64,000 nt of DNA, taken from the NCBI GenBank assembly GCA_038501785.1, contig JBAMJR010000031.1, positions 3,632,501-3,696,500 of the forward strand, given 5' to 3'. Shown here piece by piece: positions 25,711 through 39,521 of this stretch (position 1 is the stretch's first letter; the number at the start of each line of letters is the position of its first letter). Under the pieces are notes generated by a model. That model was given only the letters and a program-made list of their open reading frames with translations, made no database searches and was not told the DNA's origin. The translations under genes were made by a program, and so were the position numbers. Source of the DNA: Myoxocephalus aenaeus. Lineage: Eukaryota; Chordata; Actinopteri; Perciformes; Cottidae.

Positions 25711-27905
25711 GTCAATACATTGATGTGGCATTTATGTCTTGCAAGAGGGAAAATAAAAGTGTTGGTGGCAAGTGGTCGCAATTATCAACATTAAAACCCT
25801 GCTCATATTCGTAAAGACCGCATATTTCGTTTTTCAATAATTTTAAGAACACGGTTTGAGATGTGACCTGAGGATGGCTTTGAAAAGGGGATGTCCGAAA
25901 AATGCACAGTTTTTAAGTTGTAGCCATGGAGTTGTGTAATGCCAGAAAACTAGATTGTATGTCACTGCAATCTCGCTCTCTTCAGGATAGAATAAGCAAG
26001 GGAAAGTGAAAGCCGGTAGAATTTACCCTAATATCCGTAGTGACAATGTAGGCATGTTTTAAAATAAAATAAAATGCCTTATATGTGTGAGCGACCATTT
26101 GATATCAGCAAAGGTGGGAATGAATGTGTGTGAAGGAGAATTTTGGAGGGGGGGGGGGGTTGACAAAAACATCTAATATTAAAATTGAATATATATATAT
26201 TTTTTAAGATCTTAGATTAAAATCAGTTTATCTTGAGTTTGTTGATTTAAACTTGTTAAGAATAATTTAAAAGAACATAAATATGTATCAAATCCAGTGT
26301 TTTTTTTAACCACACACAGCAGGTGAGTAAAATAAAAAATGTGAAACACGTCGAGGCCTCTGTGAAAGAAAGTGTATTTCCTGCCAAGTAATATTGATTG
26401 GACATAATTTCAATCAGTGTTGATCCAATCAAAAGGTCATATAATTAACACTAGGGGGCACCAGTGTTCCACTCAATGTTGTATTGTGGAGACGCCACTG
26501 GAAAGAAAATTATGCTCGGATAAATTATGGGCTTTTGACACCACAATGCATGTTCACAAGTAAGCAGAATTACAAAGTTACCTTACAAATATTTTAATTA
26601 AATTTGAAGAGCCTTTAAGAATAATTCTAAATCACTCTGACACGCGACATTCATGTACTTTGACAGGACAGCAACTTAATAATTTTCTTTTCAGAAGAAA
26701 TGACTGGTGGAGAAGCTGGGGTCAAGGTAGACACAAAGAAGCACTAATGAAAACAATCACCTGTTATCAGTGGTTAATACACTTTTTATTTTCACTATAG
26801 AGAAATCAAAGTGAACAATTAACCAATCAAATTTGTCTTTGGCTTGAAAATTGATTGCTTTCATTTTATGTGGTGAGTAATATGTCAGATTTAAATAAAA
26901 CTATTATATTAATAAAGTATATTATATAAAAAATATAAAAAAAGTTTCTGCTCGTTAATCCAATTTTAGGAAATTCAAGTTTCAAAAGAATTGATTAGTT
27001 TTTTTGCATGTGTCAGTCAAGTATTAAGTTATATTAGTTTTTTTAAATTCATATATACATTTAGTATAATATATATACAAATCTTGCATAATTTACCTCA
27101 GTTGCTTGGTAATAATGCTTCAAAGACATATTTTCTGCCAACATGACAATGAAGTAATTTACTTTGTTGGCTATAATGAGTAATTCATTAACTTTAATTT
27201 CCATGGTTAAAGTAACAAAACAGCTAGATATTTAATAGTTCAAATTGGAATTGTTTCATAATTTAAAGTTTTGAAATTCATTGTAGTTTTAAACATAGTT
27301 TTTGAGTTTCTACCTTGCCTATGTACGTGATAGATCAAATCTACAACTTTTGTTTCCTCTGATCTTTGTATTAGTTAAGTAAAAGAGGCAAGACCTTTTA
27401 AAATCAATAGATGTATTTTATAATTTATATTTATAGAAAAAACAGATTCATAGCTTCAATTTTCATAATTTCTTGCAGAATAAGAGACTTGTTTATCTGA
27501 CATTCATTTACATTTACCATTTTCTCCACGGTGAATTGGCACGATTAAGATGCATTCATATCATAACAATATGTTGAACATTTTAATCATTCAAGGATGT
27601 TTTTTTTGTTTAAATTACTTTTACAAACTAATAAAATCATAACATTTACATGAATTAATATAAAATAAATGCCAGACCACTGATTTCATAGTGGTCTGCT
27701 TAAGACGGTGTTCTACTCCATTTCCTCCACTAAGTTTTTATCAATGTCATCGTCATATCAAAGCGTCATTTCATCTCAGTTTTCTTTTTCATCCGAGATA
27801 CTCCTGGGGATTCTACTCTTTTCTTTATGAAGAATAATTGGGAACATACCCCCCTTTTTTAAGCTTTAAAGCTTCACGTCGTTTTTTCTCTCTGGTGCAC
27901 TCACT

Positions 27906-27982
<77 letters not shown>

Positions 27983-28087
27983 ACACACACACGCAACTTC
28001 AACTCCCTGAGTAATCATTGTTCAGTGGCTCTGGTCAGCATGTTGTCACCTGTATCCCATTAAGAACATTCTCACCTCAGCACACAA

Positions 28088-28174
<87 letters not shown>

Positions 28175-31100
28175 CTCTTTCACACACACTTACACACGTA
28201 CCTTATCCTCCTCTCCACTCACCCCGTCCTCCTCTCCTTTCCACTATTTGTACCCCACAATTCCACACCTGGTGCATTGCCCTTTTTCCGACCTATGGTT
28301 TGGAGCTGCCCTTTTCCCTCTGTGTTTTTTTGCCTGCTATTGGTAAGACCTTGAGAATCATCGCTCTACTTTCAAGGCCATTCTGCATTTTTGCTTTTCA
28401 TACAATTTTCCTCATTGACAATAAATGGAGGTAGGCTTGTGAGGAGGAGAGTGCAGTACAGAAAAGACATCTGCGTGAGTGAGGTTCCCTTAGGGGCTCG
28501 GGTCATGGGGCATCCTAAGCCACACCCTTAGCCGCCTCTTTCCACACCCACTGGATTCTGATTGGTTAGCAATGTGAGGCCAGGGAAAGCCTAAATTGGC
28601 TTTCCCTCTTTATCCATTGAACAGAGGACTTTGAATAATAAGTCTAATAAGCCGACAAAATAAGTTATGAAAGTCCTATAATTTAAAAAAAATCTGTGTT
28701 CTACATGTGAATTATGATGATCAGGGTTTATCTGGCCAAGTGGACAACACTGTAGATTTTATCAAATGACTTGGTTTTACAAGTAAACATAATACAACCC
28801 CTTGAGATGTTGTCAGAATAAATACTAAGTGTGTTGAATAAAAACAATATCCAAAAATATATTTTATAATAGAAAGATTACTGAGTGAATTTGCTTGGTG
28901 AAGAAATGCAAACATTTCCTTAATGTTTGTGAACTGGAGATATAAAATGTCTTTCCTTTAGTGTTATTGCTTCAGAGTAAGGCCATCATGTGAGGTAAAA
29001 AATGAATAATACTGTTGTTGCTCTTGGAGCTATGTTGTTTATTACTATTTTGTTTTCACTCTTTGCATATTAAATTGTATGTATGTGTGTGAGCGCACAC
29101 TCGCATACAAACACACTCCCATATTCACAATGCGGCAGCCTTGCCCATTTCATTGTTGGTTGGGGAGCGGGTACCCTGTCCCCATCATCTGGTTGTGACA
29201 CCCGCTCTGTGGGACGTGGCAGCTCCCTTAGAAACCGGCAGAGTTCCAATCATCTACATGCCATAACCTTACGGCCGCCTTTGTCCACACCTCCGCCAAG
29301 ATTCATTTGTGTCGCCCCAGCAGGTCTGACCGCTGAACAATTCCCGGGCGGAGCAGGAGGGAAATACATTTCACTGATTAAAGATATCTGGTGACTGTTC
29401 TACATGCTGTCAGCACACTGTTAGTGTTCCCCCAACCCCAACAACCCCTCCTCTCACCCACTCACCTCATGTATGTCATCTCCTAGACTCCCCCCCGTAC
29501 TCTTTCTGCTTTCTTCACCTACCACCCGAGCATATCGTAATTTCACAATAAGCGTAAAGATAATCTGATAAAGTACAAAATAACAATATTTTTTGTTTCT
29601 TTTTTGTATTTGCTAGTCTGGATTGATGTAATCTGGCAAAGAGAATTTACATTAAACAGAAATGGCAATAAAATCAAAAGTGAAAAAAACTGAACTTGGC
29701 TTTGTGCTGGAAATCACTAGGAAGAGAGAACATGATGTGTATGCGTTATTATCAATGTGTGTCTCATCTCACTGGCTGTGTGGCCTGACCTTGGGCTTTT
29801 TTGCAGTATCCTCCTGCAGCGGCATCCCAGCCAGCTGTAAAATAAAATGGAGGACGGCACGCACCCAGTAAATCAGAAATAGCTGGGCCACTGTGCACTG
29901 TATGTATTTAAGAGTCCCACACTGCAGTAAAAGGGCCTTGCAATAGGGGGTAGGGTGAGCAGTGTAAGAGATATGAGGCATCTCCTGACCCTCTTCCTCA
30001 CTGCGATCAAATATCAGAGTTGACAAGTTACAAATGAGGTGCTCCTTGCTTCTTTTATGTCATTGTCTCTTTATTTTTTCCTCTCTGTCTGTCTTTCTTT
30101 CTTTCTTTCTCTCTGTCTGTCTTGCCTTCCCCCTCTCACCTTATACATGTAGCACATGTAGCACTTCTCCAGACCAGCAGGGGACAGTGTTACTTGACAT
30201 GTAAATTAAGATGCTTGAACAAATATGTATGCACAATTAATTAAAGAAGAAACATTCTCTCCTTTGTTCTCTTATTTGTTGTTGACTTTGTTCACATGCA
30301 AGTTTGAGCCTATTTCACATTAGTTGTTTGTCTGAACTGCCCTGCCTACGTTGGCAGAAACACACAAATACAGAAAGGCCTATAACTTCAAATGACTTGA
30401 TTGTTCTACTTTCTTCACTAGGTACTCCAGTATATGGGTCACATGTTTTGGAAGGTGGAGATAGAGGGGGTGTGGGAATTGGCACATCTTTTTTTGAACG
30501 TTTTGCCCATTTCCATTTCAGGAGTCACCTCCAAACCCTAATTAACAGGGAAAGCCATCAAATCAAACTTTACCAATCCCAAAGGTGCCATCGGCAGGCA
30601 ACTGGCACAGACGTTCCCAATGCCACTCTCTCCTGCCACCTTTTGCTCCACTGTTAAAACACTCACCAGTGTGCCAGCGCTTGTGTGTCAGTGATGTGTG
30701 CATGTGTGTGTGTGTGTGTTGGAATGTGTTGGGAGAAGTACAGGGGTTAGATATCAGTGGGGATGACAAGTTCCGCTTCTATTATGACGGGCAAAGATCT
30801 GGAGACATCATACCCTCCACACGCTAATCACCCTTGTGTGCAGTTGGCTTTGTGTGTTCCTTATTCACAGTATGTGTGTCTGCAATAGCACGTTTGTGTC
30901 TTCATGCAGGTGGTGTTTGTGTCTGTGCACCGGAGCGTGTTTGTATGCACGCGTGCACGTCGGAGGTGACACGCGAGTGTTCGATGTCAGTCGAGGTGAG
31001 GGACTGTGGAATATGGAGAGCAGTAGAGTGGTGCCCTGTGTGACACCAGTCCTGTAGACAAGGGTTAAGCAGGGAATAGGGAATAGTCCTGAGGTAATAG

Positions 31101-34100
31101 CATGGGGGCGGAGGGTTGATGAAGGGTGAACAAAGGTGATGCAGTGTTTCACAGACGCGACGCCCTGATATGCTTTGTTGGCTCTTTTGATAGGAGCATG
31201 TGAGTGAAGGAGGGTGCCCTCAAGGGAAATTTAATAGCAGTCAACATCAGCCTTTACGCTATGAAAGTAAAAAATAGGGTAAATATACAAGGCTGGGAGA
31301 GCAGTATAATTCAACAATGCTCTGGCGTAGCTTGGGATGTGTAAGTGTATCTCTCGCTGTCTTCAGCCAATAGGACAGAGCTATTCGTAGCCTTTATTTC
31401 AGTCATCATTCAACCTGTGTCTAAATATGAAAGCCTCAGTGTACAGTGAGGGCACTCGTCATTAAACGGGCAGACTCCAGGGTCTCCCCTCATTGTCTCA
31501 TCCGCCCTCTGTTCTTCTATTAGATTCATAACTGATATTTAGCCACAGAGCCACATTATGCTCTCTTTTCTCCAAGTCTAGACTGAAACCAAAGGCTGTG
31601 TCTACCTCACACGACAGACTACAGAGGTGACTTATTCCCCTGAGTGAAGCACTATTCTGAAAACCAGACAGGAGCTGACGGGCTCTGAACTTCAAATTCT
31701 GTGTCAGGGGCCCAATGGCATCTAGTAAAGGGTAGCAGGCAAACACTTGACCTTCCATTAATTGTCTCCCATCCATAACCACTTGTTAATTACTGGAAGA
31801 GCCAAAATGGCTTCCAAAGCTAGTTTGTAAAAGGTCACTTACCACTGGGTAATGAACAGTCTCAGTGGCTCTTAACTTCGCTGGTCTGCTGGTCTAGTAG
31901 ACCATCACAGGCTAAAGATGTATGATGTTGTAATGGAGACGCTTTTGAGTAAGAGGAGATGGAGGATGGTTCTTTGTCTTTTAAGTTTCTTTGACCATTG
32001 TGAGGATTGTCTGCCAGTTAAAGTCAGAGTCATTGGGTTTAATATAAATTCCCTGCAGGCAGCCTATTCAACATTCATGCCAGATACCATGGTGTTAAAG
32101 CGGAATGAATGTAATTCTATGGACGTGCGAGATGCCAATTAATAACCTTGTGGTTCATAACTTTATCACACGCACGCACACTTATAGACTCAGGCACACG
32201 CGCGCACAACTCAACTCATTAGCCTCTGTCCCCATTCTCTTTATCTTTTCCACCTAGTCTGCATAAGAAGAATATATACATTCTTTGTAGTGACAGTATT
32301 ATCAGGAAGGGTCATCTTCCTTGCCTCTTCCACACAGTATAACGATAAGGACTTGTGTTATTTTAAAGAACCTGTTCAAAGAGAGGAGCGATAATACAGC
32401 GATAAGGTGATTAAACAGAAAGGCTTTTATATGATGCACATTAACAGTTTTGTCCCCTTTCATGTCTCAAGAATGATTACCATTTAAGTATCTCACCTGC
32501 TCTTTATGGCAGCTTATGAAATCATCTAAATGGCAGCTTAGAAACTGCCAGTGAACTTTCTAGGCTTCTTTATGCATTTCAGATTATTCTTGAATGTTTT
32601 CCCAGAGGTATTTTTAAGTCAGCCATTTTGTTTTGCATCTGGACAGAACTTTATTTTTTGTCCTTCCACTTTTGTGTGTCATTCAGTCCCATGAGTATTG
32701 CACAGTGATATTAAAATGTAAATTACAGCATGAACCTGAGCACGAAGGTCTGATCCCATATTGTGCTACCTCTCCACCTGTCTTGGCTTTGTGTTGGGGT
32801 GATACGCAGATGTCTTGCATCACCACACATTTGGTTGCTGGTTAGCAAAATGCGCTTGGTTCAAACCTTGCAGGGGTCCGTAACCTTTCAGAGGGGTAAA
32901 CATCTGAGGTATGCAATCTCGGCTGATGTTTAGTGTTATATTCTCACCTCTTTCACTCTTTTTGCTCTCTCCTTCTCTACTCCTTTTTTAATAGCTCCTG
33001 GTATTGTCTTGGTCCTTGCTGACAACAAAGGGGATAAATGCAATGCCTACTGTAAGTCCCTGTGGTTAGGCCTTGGACATGACACGTGTCAGCCTATGAT
33101 AAATTGGCTGTGTGTCTGTTCAATTTCAAATGCAAAGCTCTAGGGAGAGAGGGAGAGAAAAAGAGGGTGAGGGAGAAAGAGAAAAGAACATGATGGAGAA
33201 TAGGGTGAGAAAAAGGAGGGAGTAAGGGAGAGAGATGCCGGCATATTTCTGGCACAGGGAGAGAAGGATGCCTCAGATGCTGGATGTTAGTGTGTGCGGT
33301 GTAGATAAGGCATTGCACAAGTTAGAGAGCGGGGTGCCCACGTCCCGGGGTTTGGGAGGTGAAATCTTGGCATCAGGACAGCTGTTAGACAGTGGAGGTG
33401 GAAGAGGGGGGAGAGAAAGACGAGGAATGAAAGATGAGAGCGCTCTTTTCGCAACGCTGATGAATCTTTTTTTGCTGATGTACCCACAAGCAATCTGCAC
33501 CTCCTAACTGCCCACTTTGCTTGTGAAAGTGTGGGGCTAATTGTTTATTTCTTTATTTCTGTCCTTTAATTGTGTCTTTTGGAGGATGATTAGACACACA
33601 CCGTGAACAGTGTGGGACACAATGATGTGAAATTTGTGAAACAACAAAGGCTAAAAAAGAAGAAGTGTGCAGTGCTTCCAGGAGATGCCTGGCTAATAAT
33701 CTGCCTGTGCTAATCAGTGCAGCTGGGCTGGGAGAGTTGGCGCTCTGACACCAGGCAGCCACGCAGAGCGTTGGGGAAGAGGCAAGGATGCGAGCCAAAT
33801 CCAGCTTGTATCTCCCATGCGGAGCTTCACAGGAGGGGGGGGTGCTGGGTAAAGAGAAAGGAGAAAGCGGCTTCTATACCTTGGGATGCCTGCCTGCCTG
33901 CTCGATGCCTCCATGGGAAAAAAGGAGAGGATGGCACTTTTTCTTAACAATTGGCCTGCGAGGTGACAAAGCCGATATTATGGTAATGTCAATCTAATCA
34001 CAGAGAGAGATATCTCCTGGAAATCCTTGGCAGAGGAGTGGTCTCCCGGATATCTCAGGGTCCCACCCCCCCCTGGATAGGATGGCACATTTCTCCCATT

Positions 34101-37100
34101 GCAGCAGTGGATCCTAAATGGTGTGATGCATTGCGAAAATAGCATGTTTTTTTATTAGCACAATGAGTTGATTTCCCTTGGTGGTTAAGGCAACCTGGCA
34201 ACTTGGCACTGTTCTCTGTGTAGTTTTTTTATGACTACCCTCTTAAAACAGCTCATTCTAGTTATCTGTTTCTCAGTCTTTCTTTCTCTCAAACATTCCT
34301 CTGATTTGACTTCTTCCTCCAGCCATCCCAATGCTCCACAATATGTAGCATGACACTCGCCACCCGTACATGCCGTTTTGACCTTTAAATGTCATTTGCA
34401 GGTGTGTTGAGGCGGCTCGCTGCTAATGCACACATTGGATAAGAAGTTTATCTCTCCCACAATCCATGAGGCTTGTGTGAAGGAACGCTGGGGGGGGCTG
34501 CTGACATCCCCGCCAAACCGACTCCGCAGGAAAGCCCGACAAAATGGTGATATAATAAATATCTGCCGACCACAGAATGTTCGAGAGAAGGTAAATGGGA
34601 CAAAAGGGGAATAGAAAGAAACGTCCAAGACAGGCGAGACCCTGACTGTGCTGAGCCAGGAACAGTTTTTTCCCTGTGATCCATCCACGGCTGAACTCTC
34701 TGACACCTCATCTGCCGCGCTGACGAGACGTCGCCGTGCCTTAATTGAAGTGGGTTTGTCTCATCCCTGCTCTCCCATGATCCTCTTCTCTATGGGTCAG
34801 TGAGAGGTGGGGGAAACCCCCTTGAGTACACAGCATTGGTGGGATTGCTATTTGCCTGCTACCGCCCCACTGAGAGGATGTTAGATTGAAGTTATTTTAT
34901 GCTTGGCTTAACTCTCTCTTCCACTCTTCTGCATCGTATCTCCTGCTCTCTACTCTTCCTCCCTTTTTTTTCTCTCAACCCTACCGCTCCCCCGATCCCA
35001 CCATTCTTAAAACCTCTCATGCAGCAATAAAGGAAGAAGGCATCCGTTACAGTATGAAACTACTGTGATTTTATGGAGGTCCTGCAGTTGAATAGGTATA
35101 CTTTTCCCAGTGGAGCTCAATTCTGTTTGAAATGGCTCTCATCTTTTTTGTCAAAAAATGCATTTAATGCGTTTTCAGAGTGAGTAAGGATCCAAGGGTG
35201 TGGAGAAGTGCCTTCTTTTGCTTACTTTGTTAAGAGTAGGTTTAGGAGAGTCGCTATACACCACAACGACCTCCTACCAACAGCTAACAGTTAGTTTGGG
35301 GTCGATATTGTGGCCTCTATAATGTTATAGAGTTCTTTTTCTCCAGTAACGTAGAGACAGAGTTTCAGTTACTTTCTCACTTAAGAGATATTTTAGTTGT
35401 TTACACTACAGTAGTGTTTTCTATCTCAATCTTTTTATTTCCTATCATCAATAAAACAAACAGAATGTTCACTAGCTTTTACATTTAATGTTATCAGTTA
35501 CAATTATCGGAACAATATATACATGCAGGCTCCCTCATGTGGGTCAAAGGTGTACTGTAAAATCATATGTTAAATAAAAGAGTATGGAGGAAATTCTACC
35601 TATTTATCTGTCGACCCTATAAAATCCGCCTGCGACCCACCAGTGGGCCCTGACCCAGTCTTTGGCAACTGCACTACAATACTGCAATACAATAAGCAAT
35701 AGCGTGTTTGCACGTTGCTTGCGTGTGTGTATAGGCACGTGTGCGTTTATACGTCTGTGTGTGGTATCCTGTGTGAGTGTGTGGTTCTGTATGTTTGTGT
35801 GCCTATGTGTGTGTTCTGGAGTCAAGCCTGTATGTAGCTCTAAGTGTTGTGCGCATTAGGGTGATGAGGGTAATGATGTGCGAGGCAGTTGTGTTTTGTG
35901 CCAGGGCGACCCTGCGGCTCACACCCCATTCCCAGCCCAATGTGTTTCTGATTCTCTCCATCCCTCATCACCATTCAGCTTCTTCTGACAGCCACCACAT
36001 ACATATGAAGTTAGCCCACAAGCATGTGCAGTTGTCCACACACACATGCACCCACTAATATATACTGTATCTATGTATGCATTCATACATATGCAGTAAA
36101 CACAGCACGTGCACACACACCACAGCTCACAAACAGTCACGTCAACGTGCACATATTTACAGCCACATCAAGGTATGCGTACGCACACGATTTTCTTTTG
36201 CTACACAATGGAATGATCACTCTGCCCAGCCACCTCTTGGTTTTACTCCCATGCAAGCAGAGAGAAATATTCAACCTCATTCCAAGGGTGAAATGGTAAG
36301 GTCATTGCATAAGTAGAAGTCAGCCTTGATTCACCATTTCGGGATGCAAACATAGTAGACTCACATTCACCCATATAGACGCACTACCAAAAACCTGTCA
36401 GAAACATGCCTCTGCATATTGATTCCTCTGTTGTCAATGTTATTAGAACGATGTCTGACATTCCCCTGTATTTCCCACCGACCATGGTGGGGGTCTGGCT
36501 GGGACACAAAGGCAACTATATGACAAACCCCTCTCCAGCACGACTTACCTTTATGGTTCACTGCTGTAATTGGCCTAGGGTGAACATACCCGCTCGACAC
36601 TGGCAGTAATGTATTTGAGAAGATATTGAAAAAGCTGATGAGGGAGACACAAGATGTGTTGTAGAATACAAAAGTTAATAACGGTGGGGATTTTGATGAA
36701 TGGATCTCTAAATGTATCCTGATATCGGTCTAAATTGCATTCTTTTGCTCACAGTTTTTTGTGTTTTTAATTTATACATTCTCTCATTGACTATGCAAGG
36801 TGCTTGTGCCATAGCAGAGAACAGTTCACTTTGTGTGGAGGATAATGCATGCAGAACAAGTACGGCTCTGCTATCTGTATATAAATGTCTGTGGATATAG
36901 TTCAGACAACACTACGGAACCTTCCAACACTGTCATCACACAGTGAATGTGTCTAAAAGAGTCATGGACTCAACACTCGTACAATGTGCTTTTGAGTACA
37001 TACATATCATTTTATTGCTGCATATATCACCCCCACACTGAGACATCTGAAAAGAGAGCATGATCTATACCAAAACATTAATCATCATTCATTGTATGTT

Positions 37101-39483
37101 AATAAATTCAGAATTTCTCCATTTACCATGCGGACGTCCATGCGCGCTGGAAATGCAACCTTTCCAGAGCTCATAAATCACACACACTGAGTCATCTGAC
37201 AAAGTACCCCAAACACCGGCTGAGGCGCTGCGATCCCTAGGGCACAAACACACGCCATCTAATGTGGCGGAATCAGAGCGGGGACCAGAGCTTTCTGACG
37301 CCTCTTGCCGCTGCTCCGCTGCCAACCCCTACCAACAAGGAGCGTTTGCCACAACCTGGGAAAATAACAGAGGGGATTGTGGGATGCCCCTCTCTGTCTC
37401 TGTCTCCCTCTTGCTACTTTCCCTTCGTCTTTTTTTCTTGCTGCCTCCAGGGGTTGAGGCCATGTGCAAACAACAACACTTTCCACCCAGAGGGTTGGTT
37501 GGTGCTGCGTACAGCCGGGACCACCTGTCTTTGCCTTATTAGACAGATTTCACCGTTGGAACTTTAAAAAGAGAAGGACTGTGAATAATGTTACTTCCAG
37601 CACTTTCAGTCGCCCGGCTGTGTGAAAATAAGGAGTCTTGGCACCATTTAAATATTCCTCAAGCAAAAACAAAGTAAAAGAAAAGAAAAAGCATTTGGCT
37701 AGGAGTTCAGGAGTGGCAGCATCTATCTTATGTTTATCAATGAGTCTCAATGTTTCTTTGTGCAACTTTATTTATAGTCACTGTTTGTGGAGAATTTGTT
37801 AATAATCCTTAAACTAAACTGTAACAATTTATCAATGCCTTACACATTGCAGATAATATTTTTTTTGTGTCTAGAACATAGATTTTGATAGTATTTTTGA
37901 TGATTTCATTCAGTCTGGGCTCTGCTCTCTTTTATACAACGTAAATTGCTCCAATCTGCTGGTTCAGAGAGATTAACAAAGCGAGAAGGAAATCTGAGCA
38001 GATACAATAGCTTCTCCTCTCTATACCGAAGCAAAGATGGAAGAGAAACAGACTTATCTGCTACCAACTTCAGCAGCTCAATAATAATGGGTGCTATTCA
38101 GGTGTAAGGCTGTTATTTGTGCACCTACATGACGGATTAAATTATTTTTAGCCTGCGGGGAAAGGATCTCCATTTTGCTTCTCTTTACACAGAATAATCA
38201 TGTCTCTTTACCTTTTTAGCAAAGTGGTCACATGATCTCTGTGCTGTGTACACTTGCTTTATGCTTCAGATTAAAAGATTAAAGGCTTTGTGGTGAGGAA
38301 AAAGACACAAACAGCAGCCCAATGAAAACCATGATACTGTCAAAAAGGGTTTGAGTCAGTGCTACAGTTGTGTTGAATACATTATAGAGGAGACCCTCTG
38401 TAGTGCGATTAGGAAGATAATGTCGTCACATGTTAATGACCGGAGTGTTTGCAGCGTGCAAAATGAGTGCCCTCTGATATGCAAAGCACTTCTGCTCAGA
38501 GTGTAAAATTGTCTGCATGTATGGAAATCCAGTGCAAATAGAGACGCTAGTCTGTACAGTATAGAACAGACAGCATTATTTATCCCCTTTTCTCCTTTTT
38601 TCTCATTTTCCTTCTTTTTACCCCCCTTTGGGTCTCTGGGTCTGTTCCCATCTCTCCTCTGTTGCCCGGGCCTATCCCTGGCCCCTGGAGACTGGAGGAC
38701 GAGTGGTTATTTCTGACTCTGGAAGATGGTCGTGACTAATTGATTCGACATCTGATGGAACGTGTGTAACGTCTCTTTTCCCCCGCTGCTCTTGCCTTGC
38801 CACTTGCTCAGATGAGCAGGAACCATTAATGTATTGTGCATATATTTATGTACTATACGGCTGTGTTTGATATGAGAAATGTGTTTATGCCAGCACTGTC
38901 TGTGTTCCTCTGTAAACCCAACGTAGTGTCCCTGGTAATCTAAATTATTACTGGACTGTTTGATGTCATCCTTAGAGAAAATAAATTCTGTATACCAGTG
39001 CATTCCCATTGGTCTCATAACAATGGATTATATGGCTAACACTCAAAATACTCCCACTTATGTATCTGTTAGATCGCTTTGTATTGTTTTTACATGTTTT
39101 TGAGATGTTGCACCACATAAACACAATTGATCCCAGAGGTGGAATGCATCTAATTCACCTATTGAAGTTTAGTCTTCTCTCCGCCTCTCCTCTCCCCACT
39201 GTCTTCCTCTCCTCTGGTCCACTATCTTTGTCTTTGTGGTGTGGTTTTGGGAAGAGTCCAGAGACCTAATGAGGCGGTTCTGATGGGCCAAGTCCCACAG
39301 GTCCTGAATCTGCAGCAGGCCACTGTTGATGTTCACTCCAAAGTACCTAATTGATCTAATCATTTAGCCGATTGGTCAAAGTAATCAGTCTCTGGTGGGC
39401 ACACATGGGATGAACAATGACAAGTGTTTAGTGGCTGCAGGCCGATTTCCTGTCTCTAACTATAATAGGCTGGAGGTAGATAG

Positions 39484-39521
<38 letters not shown>

